A stretch of 64,000 nt of DNA. It comes from Rhodosorus marinus (taxonomy: Eukaryota > Rhodophyta > Stylonematophyceae > Stylonematales > Stylonemataceae). Location of the stretch: contig JAMWBK010000006.1 in NCBI GenBank assembly GCA_029953675.1, positions 1,178,001 through 1,242,000 on the forward strand, in the 5' to 3' direction. The notes under the pieces are model-generated. The model ran no database searches and was not told where the DNA came from. It saw only the letters and a list, made by a program, of their open reading frames with translations. Positions 45,280-55,924 of the stretch are shown piece after piece (the first letter of the stretch is position 1; each line of letters begins with the position of its first letter). The translations under genes and the position numbers were made by a program.

Positions 45280-48180
45280 ATGAGCGAAGAACGTATCTTC
45301 GACGTCCAAGAGGAGGGTTCTCGAGGATCCGTTGAAAAGTCATGGTCGCTCGGAAGCCAAGGCGCGAGCCACAGACCGACGTCGAGTGCACGAGTCGAGG
45401 ACTCCGAGGAAAGAGGTATTGAGGAGTTTGTGGAGAGGATTCTGGGAGGAGAGTTTATCTGCAAAGGCGCGTTGTATGTTCTTAAGGTACCCAACTCCGG
45501 AACGAGAATCACCCGCGTCGCAAAGGGCTCCACTGGCAAGCACAACGACGCGAGGATCCTTACTCTGGTCCAGTCCAGAGCTGATACATCCCAGCTCTTC
45601 ATAAACAAGCTTTACTCGGAACCCGACGGCAGAGTTTCAAGAACGTGGAAGCTAAGGGATCTTAGTTCAATCTCCGTCTATCACAACCCAACTGAAACAG
45701 CCCCCCAGCGGTCCTCAGAGCTCTCTCTAACGATGGACAGACGCGTCTACCGATTTCGTGTGCCCAGCTCGACGTACTGTCGAAAATTCATCGGACTTCT
45801 ACAGGACAATTGCAAATTTCAGTATGGAAAGATCCCTAACTTTCATAAGAACAGACCGTTGGTGAGTTATCGCATTCTTCCCCAGCTTCTAAACTCTCCC
45901 AGTTTCTTCCTTAGCAATCGTTGAATATCCTCTTAAAAAAAAAGTCGGAGGAAGTACATTCACTCTAACGAACGCTGCTGTTTCCATCTTGTCCTGTGAA
46001 CAGAGACTCTTCGTCGTGCCTGCCGCCCTGAGACCTGGTAACGAGGCAGGACCAGTACCCGGGACCAGCAAGGAACGGGATACCTCCGAGAGCGGCCAAT
46101 GGCCAACTAGGGATGCATCCACGGTGAGACCACAGTCCTCTAGCTCTGGAAGAGATCAACAAAACCGGATGTCTTACAACTCACACCGATCGCATCGACT
46201 GCTATCTTGCATTGCCTTGTCGCAACCATCACCCAGACATCCAGCGCATCTCCAAGTCCACAACTTGTTAGGTCGTTTGAGATGCTGGACCTGAGGAACA
46301 CGGTGTTGGCGAACCAATCCACAACTCCTGGACAGGTTACTGATGAAGAGGAGGTAAGACCAAAAGAGGAAAATTAAGCAAAGTAAATTGAATTAATCAA
46401 GCCATGCCCCAACGTTCTGAAGGGGTGGAAGGCCATACAAGGTTCCAATAGGCTTAGCGGGTCCCGTCCCCTTCTCTTGAGCCTTGCCAAGCTGCTGAAT
46501 ACTCTCTCCTGAACCTCGAGCGCGAGATACAATTTATTTTGACATCCTTCTGATCGACGATTCCAGCTCTCCAGGTTGAGGGAGCGCGAGAGATTAGTGG
46601 AAGATCGGGAGCGGCTGAGGCTCAGTGAAGACGACATGGAAGCGCTCAACGACGTTTTGAATTTGATGCAGTATGATTGGAAAACGTCAAGCGGAACTCT
46701 GTTACAACGTATTCGAGTCGCGAGGGGTGTTCTTGAGATGGAAGCCGCGGCTGATGTCCTCGCCAATGATGGACTGTCTAGCGAGATGGAACAACTGGGA
46801 CAGGTCGCTAGGCAGATTGAGGAAGCGTGTCAGCCTCCGTCGGGAGGATCTTACAACAGGATTGTTAATGACGTTTCTGAAAAGATTGAGGCGCATAAAA
46901 TATTTCTTGAGAATGTGAAGGTTTGAAGAACGCGTAAATGGTGTGGAGCCCGTGATGTGGATGTGATCCTAAAGTGATGACTGTTTTGTTTCTCGTTTGG
47001 TCGCTCCAGAAGCTGTACGAGAATGTGAACAAGGTCGTTGAGAGTACGACTTTAGATGAACAAGAGAAGCGCCTCGTTCTCGATCTGAAGAACAGCGAAG
47101 GAAATCTGTTTGATAATAACCAATTCGTCCTGGATGCAGAGGATATCCTGTGTCGATCGCTCCTCATGAAGGTAAAGGAAGTCCTAATGGCTCTGTATTG
47201 AGTAGAGTCGGGTTCGATGCCACTGCTTTCATAGTGATAATAATACCCTCTCGAAAATCCGTAGCTTTCTTTTGAGAAATCCTCCCCACGGCTCCAAACC
47301 ATCGCCGCGGCAGGTGTTGGGAGGCAGGCTGTTCTTGACTCACTGGGGGATGTTCTAGATTACGCATTGAAGAGCCTGCGGGTATGTGTCATCGCTAGAA
47401 GAAAACTCCAGTTGTCTTCAATCTAACTCCTCATTTGCAACGGTGATGAATTTTCGGCCGCAGCGGAGGATAACTTGGCTGGCCTCATTGGACAGAGCGG
47501 GATCTGAGGAAGCCGTCAGTGATTCGGAAAACGTTCGAGCTTTTCGAGTTCTCGCTTGGTTTCTCTCCAAAGAACGTCCGGTTGCTTTTGAGGAGATCAT
47601 TTTGACATATCACAGCCGTGCGTCCATGAGGACAGAGCAGCGTTATCTCTTATATAGTGTCGAAATGCCACTTGATCGCGCTGTAAGGGAGGGGGATGAT
47701 GCAACACTTGCACAAAAAGGGAGAGCACTAATTGCTCTTCAATGCTTCTCTGGGGTCTCACGTAGGTGAACGAATTGTCGATTGACGTAGAGACCAGCGA
47801 GCGAGTACTGTCGTCATACTTGAGTGGGAATCTGGCGATATCTGGGGACAATCTCGAGCGCATGGTTTTGGGCTGTTTACGAGCAGAGTTCAGCTTTGTA
47901 TCCTCTCTTCTCGACGAGAACAACGCATCATGCGGATTCTTCGAAGTGCCCTCGAGTCGCAAACCAGTAGGTTTTCAGGACGAGCATGCGGACTAATCCT
48001 CAACCAGTACAGATCGACTGCCATGCTACTCTGTCTATCAGCTTTGCCCACCACGTGCGGGTCGTCGAAGAGGCTTGGGAAGGATGGTTGTTCGCTGTAG
48101 AAAAGCTCACTCGCGTTCAAGCTCAATTCGAACAGAGGAGCACCCTCAGCCACGAATCTGATATTTCAGAGGAGTGCTGA
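45280..48180 (+). CDS. Exocyst subunit EXOC1/Sec3-like
   Basis: Nine exons: 45280..45861, 46004..46123, 46237..46353, 46567..46920, 47010..47171, 47265..47381, 47464..47682, 47766..47966 and 48013..48180; 679 residues. The N-terminal domain resembles the Sec3 PIP2-binding PH-like fold: ALYVLKVPNSGTRITRVAKG, RTWKLRDLSSISVYH, and RVYRFRVPSSTYCRKFIGLL. The middle is helical and charged (LSRLRERERLVEDRERLRLS, VSEKIEAHKIFLENVK), as expected for the exocyst CorEx rod. Sec3 marks plasma-membrane sites for vesicle tethering. Plant Sec3 is near 890 residues, so this protein is short. The third exon must begin at the acceptor acccag (46236) to stay open. The last intron is only 46 bp. The gene lies wholly inside the spacer of the inverted repeat. 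Confidence 0.75.
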
Positions 48181-49502
48181 GCGCCTGTTGACCGTGGCAG
48201 CTTCAATGAGCCAACTGTGCCATACTACTAACAAATCTGAATTTTGTGTTCTGGATTACTAAATTATCAATTCTATTTTTACCAGGCTTTGCAAAGTGCC
48301 TGAGAACGAAACCTCTGATAGCAGCGGTGATTTCTGGTCCTGCGGACCAACGAACAATATTGAAACTGATTGCTGGCAACCGAGTTCGCGAGTGCACGAA
48401 AAGTGTTTGTCGATGCTGGTCAAAACTATCTTCGATTGCAGTCTCGTCGCAAGGCTTTTCGTTCCCGAACAGGCCGATTCCACCCATGATCGGCGTAATA
48501 CAGACAAAAATAGCTCTTAGTTTGTGCACAAGGCTTCGGAGCTGGTGCAGCCCATATGGATTTCGTAGCACAAACGAAGTTGGAGTTCGTACTCATATCT
48601 CCCGTCTTGACAGTCGTACGCCGTCCTTGCGTACAGGGCATTCCGTTTTACGTTTCATCCGTTGTAGCACAATTGCTGTAAATACTACTTTCTGTCGTCC
48701 AGGAGATCAGCCAAACAGCAGGTCCTTCCTTTCGGAGCGCAAGTCCTGCGTGGAGGCCCATGAACGCCTATTTGAAACGACATCGTTCAGCAACCCATAT
48801 CTCAACTTTATCCAATCACAAATCGTCATGTCCAAAGTATCTAAGCACTCCCGTTCCTTAATTGGCCACTGGCCCTTCGGTCTCTCGAATATCTTCATTC
48901 TCGATCTCAAAACGCAAAAGAATCCTACCAAAATCCGACCTTTCACTATCCAATGAAAACATCCTCCGTTTTCGATTGCCACCCAGCCGCAGCTGCATCA
49001 ATTATCGTTGGACACCTGTCTATTCCTCCGCGCGACTTTTCATTTTTCTACTTCCGTTCGCCGTCTTCTAGAACACTGCGCAAAGGGGGGGGTTTCCAGC
49101 CGCATTCGATTCCTGCTGGGAGGGCGAAAAGGTCCCCCTCTGGGCGATGCTTCCCTTTACTCGTTCTGGAAGGGTCGGAATATTGATTGCATATGTGGGT
49201 TTTAATACTGAATTACAATATTTGATTCAACCAAGTTGATGTTTAAAACGATTGAACTGGATCGGTTTCGGGGTAGGAACACTGAACTTTCTGAGCTGGT
49301 AGTGAGGTAGGAATGTTGAGAAGAAGCTGGAGAGCTCACGGTTTAGAGGTTTGGGGTGTGCGGGGGTGTATGGGGGTATATAAGGAGCAGTAAGATGAGG
49401 TTACAGGTGGGATGGGTTCGTGTTGAGAGGAGTATAGGAGAACGGAGGAAGAGCTGAGAAAGAAGAAGAGTTTGTCTTGTGTTTTGAGTTGAGAATATAG
49501 AA
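48181..49502. other. Spacer end and right-arm upstream DNA
   Basis: 430 bp of unique sequence after the Sec3-like stop, then the right arm from 48613. A 236-codon plus-strand frame (48246-48956) starts in unique DNA and runs through the arm boundary, but it lacks recognisable domains and I do not call it. 48957-49502 is upstream DNA of thioredoxin copy B. Confidence 0.5.
49377..49385 (+). promoter_or_regulatory. TATA box of thioredoxin copy B
   Basis: TATATAAGG about 118 bp upstream of the ATG, immediately after gggggtgtatggggg. Inferred promoter element; identical in copy A. Confidence 0.6.
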
Positions 49503-49913
49503 ATGGTAGCGTTTGTGAATGTAGTAGGAGGTGGATCGGTGAAGCGAGCGGTTGGAAAGGAGTCGAGGAGGGGGAGCTTGGTGGCGATGAAAGCTGTAAG
49601 GAGTCTCAAGGACGTGGATTTTGAGGAGTCTGTACTGAATTCTGACAAGCCGGTTCTGGTTGACTTCTACGCGAAGTGGTGTGGTCCGTGCAAGTTGATC
49701 TCGCCTCTAGTGGACTGGGCAGGGGCAGAGTACAAAGACAACCTGCAGGTTTTCAAAGTGAATGTGGACGAGGAACCAGAATATGTGTCGAAGTTCCAGG
49801 TTAACGCGTTGCCGCACTTGGTGCTGTTCGAAAAGGGAGAGGACGTGATGCACGTGACCGGGCTGGTGAAGAAGGGAAAGCTTGCAGATCAGCTAGAGGA
49901 GCACATCCTGTGA
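49503..49913 (+). CDS. Thioredoxin, plastid x-like (copy B)
   Basis: Identical in sequence and promoter to copy A and reading outward in the opposite direction. Intronless, 136 residues, WCGPC active site, ALPH cis-Pro loop, basic N-terminal extension. Only the last 25 bases of shared sequence follow the stop, so polyadenylation signals are probably different from copy A, which could separate their expression. Complete identity with copy A, including non-coding DNA, means either a very recent duplication, ongoing gene conversion, or an assembly artefact. Confidence 0.95.
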   Translation: MVAFVNVVGGGSVKRAVGKESRRGSLVAMKAVRSLKDVDFEESVLNSDKPVLVDFYAKWCGPCKLISPLVDWAGAEYKDNLQVFKVNVDEEPEYVSKFQVNALPHLVLFEKGEDVMHVTGLVKKGKLADQLEEHIL

Positions 49914-50217
49914 GGAGTGAATTTACTTTCTAGTGTTGCCGTAAAAACTTGATTTGTAATCGCGTCCTGCTAGTCTTGTAAATAGTAATGCCAATAGTGT
50001 ACGAAACCTGAATGAAACAAACCAAAAAATTATTTTTCTAGCGACTGCATTTGCCAATGGCCCCAAGGGTTGTTACATCAGCAAATTTTCACTGTGAAAT
50101 GCCTGTGGACGTTGCACATCTAGAACACATGGCCAGGCACCAGTGCAGGCCTTTTCCTCACAGCGCACTAGAGGAACTGACGAGAATCAAGGCCATCCAC
50201 TCTGGCAAAAGCCGGCA
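49914..50217. other. Intergenic, tail-to-tail spacer
   Basis: About 300 bp between thioredoxin copy B and the L7Ae-domain gene. No feature seen beyond the arm end at 49938. Confidence 0.6.
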
Positions 50218-51632
50218 TCATCCAGAAATCACCCAACGGTCCTTTGCTGTTACTACTTCCTGCTGTAGATTTCCAACTTCAACCTCCAGACTACCATAGT
50301 CGTACACGCCCACCACCGATACCCCAGCATTCTTCCTCTTCGGTAATCCTAGACAAACGCAGCAACGCAAACCTCAGCACGGAACAAAAACGTCACCCTT
50401 CTCCAAGGCACGAGCATTACCAAGAGCCACATAAATCTTCTTCCTGCTCAGCGCAAACACAGTCGGAATAGATGCCTCCACAGCCAGGCGCTTGATCTCG
50501 ACGACCTTCAACAGAACGACGAGATGCAGGAAAACTACTTCAGAAACGAGCATACATTGTTTCTGGTCTGAAAAAGCCTCCGAAGCAGGCCTGTGCCACC
50601 TTGAAGCGCATAAGGTTGACTATTTAGCATGACTCAGTCAGCACATGCCAAAAGACAACCAAGAATCCGATCATCTGGCTCCGGGTTGAATAGAACTATA
50701 GAGACAGCATCGACAACCTGAGCCGAACAATGTGCTCTGATGTCCACATGGCTCAGAACGATCGACGTCCATGGGAATGGAAGCCGTGGCTGAGGAAACC
50801 CAGCAGAGTGTGCCTTTCGGCTGGAATGGCTTCGGCGAGCTCCGTTCCAGTCTTCATCGCACAGAATTGCTTATTTTCGGGTGATTGTCTTGCACTTTAC
50901 CTTGTCACACGCTCCATCCTCAATGTCGGGAGCGATAAATAGCAGCTTGATCGTTCTGGCAAGAGCGCTTTGGTGGACTTGACGCAGCCCGGCTACGAAC
51001 CGTTTCTTTTTCCTGGGCTGGAGGAGGGAGCGATGGATGGAACGGGCATTCCCGTGAGAGAAGCAAGGCCTTGGGGCAGAATCGGAGGAGGTGGTAGTGG
51101 CTTGGAAGAGCTAGGAATCTTACCGTTTTGGGAGCGTTGGCTATGGCGTTGCTCTGAAAGCGGGCAAGTTCTGAGAGGATGAACGTAGTCTGGTTATCTA
51201 TTGAGTCGGTGAGAAGTTGATCGCAGTAGGGCTGAGGGTCCTCGATGATCTGACGTGGCAGTTGTTCCAGTCGAGCAGTTCTTATTTTTAAAGTCTCAAG
51301 CGAGCCTATTACGTAAGGAGCAAAGTTCAATTGAGTTACTTTTCAGGTTTGTATATAGTTTTGAATGTATGCACGCCCATACATAGCTCTAGACTTGCTT
51401 CTTTACAGTTGAGTTTCTCTCTGCCCTCCAGAACCTCCAGTTTTATTGCAGTTGGGCGCTTGGTCACCGGTGCCCCAGCTTCCGGGTCTCTTTTTTTTCC
51501 CTTATGAACATATTCTGGAGCGCTGCTGTCCAATGGGTTCCCACGGTTCAACCCCTCGGTCTTTGCGTTGGCACTCCTAGTCTTCCCCTTGGATTTCCCT
51601 GACGTCGAAGACCTGCGGGATTGAGGTTGCAT
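50218..51632 (-). CDS. L7Ae-domain protein, SECIS-binding protein 2-like
   Basis: Complement exons are 51383..51632, 51124..51305, 50901..51017, 50397..50505 and 50218..50348, giving 262 residues. The N-terminal part is basic and disordered (SRRSSTSGKSKGKTRSANAK). A helical stretch follows (QIIEDPQPYCDQLLTDSIDN), then an L7Ae RNA-binding domain: KKKRFVAGLRQVHQ, KLLFIAPDIEDG, EASIPTVFALSRKKIYVALG and AGVSVVGVYDYGSLE. The RxFVxGLREV start, the IPxVFALxRKxLGxAL core and the VSVVGIxxYxGA ending are those of SBP2 rather than of ribosomal L7a or NHP2. SBP2 binds SECIS elements and recruits the Sec elongation factor. Intron 3 is long here (395 bp) and intron 4 short (48 bp). The first donor (gtatgg) has a rival (gtaaag) 24 bp upstream. 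Confidence 0.7.
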
Positions 51633-52936
51633 GACAATCTCAATGGATCGGAGTACGTTTTAGGACATCTTTTTTCGGGGCTAATGGAATAACCATCTCC
51701 CAGACCTCCCACCCTCTTCGTAAAAGCCCTGCGAGATCCAAGTGCAAATGGCGCACCTCAACCGCCCGAACCTAAAAGGGAGGGGATGTGGCCGTGTCTG
51801 GTGGTAAGGAAAACTCAGAGGGAACTCCAAATAACCCGAAGTCTGAGGTTGACGATGAACAACTCTCACATCAAACCCCGGAACTCATTGCCTTCTGACA
51901 TGTCCCTCCTATTCATACCGCACGAACTATTAGTACACTAGCGTACCGTTAAGCAACCCTCCAATGTGCAGACAACATATATCCGAGTACAGACAAAAGA
52001 GCTTCTTCAGTGGAGTAGATGCTTCATACAGTATTCGTAAGGAGTAACTCAATAAAATATTTGAATAATAGAAATTAACATATCACTATATTTCGTGAAG
52101 ACAACATATGTTCAAGTAGACAAAAGAGCTTCAGGGTAGTAGATGCTTCATACAGTATTCGTAAGGGGTAATTCAATAACATATTTGAAGAATAGAAATT
52201 AACATATCACTATATTTCGTGAATACAACGTATATTCATGTACGGTGAAAAAGGCTTCAGGTTAGGACTTCCTTCAAACAGTATTCGTAAGGAGTAACTC
52301 AATAAGATATTTGAATAATAGAAACTAACATATCACTATATTTCGTGAAGACAACGTATATTCATGTCCGGAGAAAAAGGAATGGGTTAGGACTTCCTTC
52401 ATACAGTATTCGTAAGGAGTAACTCAATAATATATTTGAATAATAGAAATTAACATACCGCTTTATTTCGTTGTAGGTAACGTATATTCATGTAGAAACT
52501 TCAGGGTTGGTTTTTAAAGTGGTAGTGGGGTAGAAGCGGAAGCGGAACGGGTGCTGTTGAGTTCGGTTTGTTTTCGATGGGAGGGGATGGCCGACTATCG
52601 TCTATTTCCGGAAAAAGGAGGAGGGAGGGGGGATGAAGAACTCTTTGTTTCCATTGCTGTTGATGGGGGGGAGGGAGGTGTTTCGATGGGATTGAGGAGA
52701 GAAACGGATATTGATGAAGATGCCTGCACTGTTCTTGATTTGATTCCTTTCTTCTGTTGTCGTTTGGTATATTTGGAGTTCCAGTTTCGGTGGTGGGTGT
52801 TTGGCGCCTGGGGGGTTGGGGGGGGTGGGAGGGGGGGGAGGGGTAAATAGGAGTTGGGGAAAAGAGCTGAGCTGAGGAAGTCGCTGGAAATTTTTTTTCG
52901 TTTCGTTTTTGCTGTTGTGTGAAGGCTTTTGGAAGG
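51633..52936. other. Intergenic with satellite and G-rich promoter
   Basis: 51633-51970 shows nothing clear. 51971-52500 is a tandem array (listed). 52540-52860 is extremely G-rich on the plus strand (gggggggtgggaggggggg type) and lies directly before the proteasome gene; it probably includes its promoter and leader. A 99-codon Gly/Phe-rich frame there is composition-driven. Confidence 0.6.
51971..52505. repeat. Tandem satellite, ~126-bp unit, 4.2 copies
   Basis: Units start at about 51971, 52100, 52224, 52350 and 52477 with acaac(a/g)tatat..., and share cagtattcgtaagg(a/g)gtaa and aacatatcactatatttcgt. Spacings are 124-129 bp. Copies 1-2 and 3-4 form more similar pairs, suggesting growth by doubling. 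The last copy is cut after about 30 bp. AT-rich, unlike the flanks. Confidence 0.93.
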
Positions 52937-54047
52937 ATGTTTCGGAATCAGTATGATACGGATATTACAACATGGTCACCGCAGGGTCGATTGCATCAGG
53001 TGGAGTATGCGATGGAGGCTGTAAAGCAGGGATCGGCGGTGGTTGGAGTTCGGTCGGATACGCATGTAGTGTTGGCGACGCTGAAGAGATCAACCTCTGA
53101 GCTCGCGTCCACGCAGAAGAAACTATTCTCGATCGATGATCACTTGGGGATCGCGATCGCAGGATTAACCGCCGATGCTCGCGTTTTGGGGAGACATATG
53201 AGGACTGAGTGTATGAACTACAAGTACATATATGAAACAGCCATGCCGGTGGGCAGATTAGCCTTGAACGTGGCTGATAAATGCCAGGTAGGGCCGTTTC
53301 CAATTGACCTTGAGAGCCTTGCATCTGGCGAATCAGACTGAAGTTCTCATTCGTACCTGATCAGGTATCAACTCAACGGGCTTCTAAGCGACCCTTCGGA
53401 GTTGGATTGCTCATTGCGGGATACGATGAGCTTGGTCCACATCTGTACCAGTCATGTCCGTCTGGTAACTACTACGAGTTTTATTCGATGGCAATTGGCG
53501 CGAGGTAACTTCCGCTTGGGGCTATACCTCCTCGATCAAGGTCACACGAAACCACTGCTCACACCCTTTGCGTTTCGACATGTCTAGGTCACAATCTGCC
53601 AAGACGTATCTAGAGAGGCACTTTGAAGAATTTGCAAGTCTGGAACTCCAGGACCTGATTCTCCAGGCGATCCGCGCGCTTCGGGAAACTGTCTCGTCAA
53701 GCAAAGACGCAGAACTGACCTCAAAGAACTGTGCAATTGCTTACGTACGTCCTACTTGATCTCAAATCTTGGAATCCAACCTTTGTTTTAGAACCACTTC
53801 ATATTCGCTCTTGGATCCGAGCGATTTTTTGGCTCGTTGATTAATCTGAGAATCCCTGCTCCGCACCGTCCCCGATTCGTAGGTCGGCAAAGGAGACACT
53901 TTCACAATCGTAGAAGATGAAGAGATACAGCCTTATCTCGACACCTTGGAAAACAGTGATGGAAAGCAGGAGGAAGAGGAGGAGGAGACGGAAGACGCTG
54001 CTGAACAGACTGAGGACAAACCAACGGACGCGCCGATGGAGGACTAG
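52937..54047 (+). CDS. PSMA1: 20S proteasome subunit alpha type-1
   Basis: Exons are 52937..53287, 53365..53504, 53588..53744 and 53883..54047, giving 270 residues. The alpha-subunit signature is at the start: [20 protein letters not shown]. The type-1 (alpha6) identity rests on [11 protein letters not shown] and the family features [54 protein letters not shown] and [16 protein letters not shown]. The C-terminal tail is acidic ([16 protein letters not shown]), as in animal and plant PSMA1. Alpha subunits form the outer gated rings of the 20S core. The start codon directly precedes the conserved N-terminus that gates the pore. Confidence 0.96.
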
Positions 54048-55411
54048 GGGAGCTGGGGAGTGGATCCAGGCGTTCCTTGAACTCCCGAAAATAACCCGTC
54101 TCTCAATATTTGAGAACCCCTCTCACCCCGGACATCCCTTGGACATCAGCGCTTACTGCTTGTGTGGGAAAAGGATGTGGTGTATGAACAAGAAAAGAGT
54201 GTACCCATCTCCCCAACTATCTGTAGATGATCTCTGGTACTCTAGTACAAGTCAAGAGCGTTCATTTTGCTGCATAGATGTGGGAAATTGTAGGAACGGA
54301 AACCCTGCGAGTAGACTGGACGGTAAATTTAACTCTCCTCTGGTTAGCACTGGTCAGTCCCTTTTCGGCCGTTGTAGTCGTTTCGCCGCAGTATGAGTTA
54401 TCATCGCACGCCTGGAGCTGTCGGGGTGGAGCTTGATATTCATCATCCTAAATCCATGCTTTGGCCTTGAAGACAAAAACAAACTGGTTTGAATGCAAGC
54501 TGGCATCACCGACTGCCTCCAATCTTTGGACAAGAGCGTGGTACAATACGTCTAACAATACCTCGTCTAACTTGCTCGAAATCGGCTCTCGATCTATACT
54601 TCCGCCCTTGTGGGAGTCCTCACTTGGCAATCCGCCCCTCTTGTATGCTTATCGCCAATGACCATGGATACCAAAGCAGACCTCTGCCTCAGGGCTTTTC
54701 AGCTGAGTAATTTCACTGCTGGCAAAGCCACTGCTGCGTTTTCATTGAGACGCTTCGATCATTAAAGCAGGGAGAGAAAAGCTCATGTTTTGCTGGTGAT
54801 CAGTTTAACAGGACGTCCGCTCTTCCTAAAGACTGCGTTGGTCGTGGTATGGGATTCAGCGATGCTGGATGGGACGTTTGAGTGACCCATACATGTTCTG
54901 TTTGAACTCTGCGCTGAAACAGCTGGAATGGATCAGCGCAGATGGCTTGACCTTGGGAAAAGAGGATATGGTGGCTGACTATGGAAGGTATCCTACCGAG
55001 TGACCGGGCAGCGGACCATTCCTCGCCACCCGCTTGGAGTACGGGCATGGTTGTGCTTTTTCAAATAAAGTCTTCCTCTTTATGTTTGTACTCGTCTCGA
55101 AGCTTTTGAGCATGTGCGTTCTGTTCCTTCACCTGAGGGACCCTCATAACAGATGCGCAGCTCTTCCAACTTTTGAATGATATTCTATATTCTCAGTAGC
55201 TTTCTTCCTCGCATTCTTTCGATTTGTCAACTGACTATGTGCCCCGATCTCTACGGTAGATCGATCGACTGCTGTTCTCGATGGTACCGGGCAGGAGTGG
55301 TATGGCCATCGATCAATAGGCAAAGCCCTTACTTTCATTGTCATGTTCTCGTAAGGAATAATGTGGTACTTAATAACATCGATAGCGCCCCTCTCTTCAC
55401 GGCTCTTCCCT
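54048..55411. other. Intergenic, 54048-55411
   Basis: Tail-to-tail spacer of about 1.36 kb. Scattered frames (54448-54710, 54800-55048) match nothing known. No repeat seen. Confidence 0.55.
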
Positions 55412-55924
55412 CTACTCAGGGGCTGCGTTCAGACTTCTGGATGCTTCCATTCTCGCCTTGACCACACGGGAGAGCTGGTACATGCCAGTCCCTCCTACGA
55501 AAAAGTTGACGAGGGCAAGGTTGTAGTTCTTCGGTATAATCACGAAACTGTATCTCACCCAGATCAAACCGGTACACGCAAGCGCTGTGGCAATCAGGAA
55601 AAAAGAAAACCCACTATTAGTATCTTTGGTTTCCGAATGATAAGCAGTCAGCAGTAACAAAAGCCTACCAATGCTTTGCGGAATGGAAATCTTCTCCACA
55701 GGCCGATTCAAGTCAGCAAGTCCAGCCGCGACCAGTCCCCATTTCATCATCGGCGCCCAAAAGAATACTAACGAAAGCCCAAAAAACCGGTCAACAATTC
55801 GTCAAATCGCAGAAAACAACAGAGACAAAAATCAAAAAGAACAAAAACAAGAAGTGGAAGAAAACTCACTCGTCTTAGGCCCCGCAGGGTGATCCCAAAA
55901 CGCCCTCAACCTCGGCACAGCCAT
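55412..55924 (-). CDS. Mitochondrial pyruvate carrier subunit, MPC2-type
   Basis: Complement exons are 55870..55924, 55669..55767 and 55412..55584, giving 108 residues. The family core is clear: RAFWDHPAGPKTIFFWAPMM then KWGLVAAGLADLNRP, ACTGLIWVRYSFVIIPKNYN and LALVNFFVGGTGMYQL. The three membrane segments lie at FFWAPMMKWGLVAAG, ALACTGLIWVRYSFV and LALVNFFVGGTGM. HPAGPKT..FWAP is more like MPC2 than MPC1. It would pair with MPC1 in the inner mitochondrial membrane to import pyruvate. A strong C-rich run on the plus strand (G-rich in sense) lies directly upstream, and a TATAAATT word lies about 165 bp upstream. Confidence 0.95.

Larger units (their letters stand above)
48613..49938. repeat. 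Right arm of 1,326-bp inverted repeat
   Basis: Reverse complement of 42295-43620, same length and no difference seen. Just inside both inner boundaries a short word, gtcttga, occurs on each side within a few bases, possibly microhomology from the rearrangement or chance. Confidence 0.96.

Noticed and set aside
46124..46269. Acceptor cttgttag at 46262 for Sec3 exon 3
   Set aside because: It creates a stop three codons in; acccag at 46236 keeps frame and reads well.
52551..52850. 99-codon Gly/Phe-rich frame before PSMA1
   Set aside because: Explained by G runs in the promoter region; no protein-like features.
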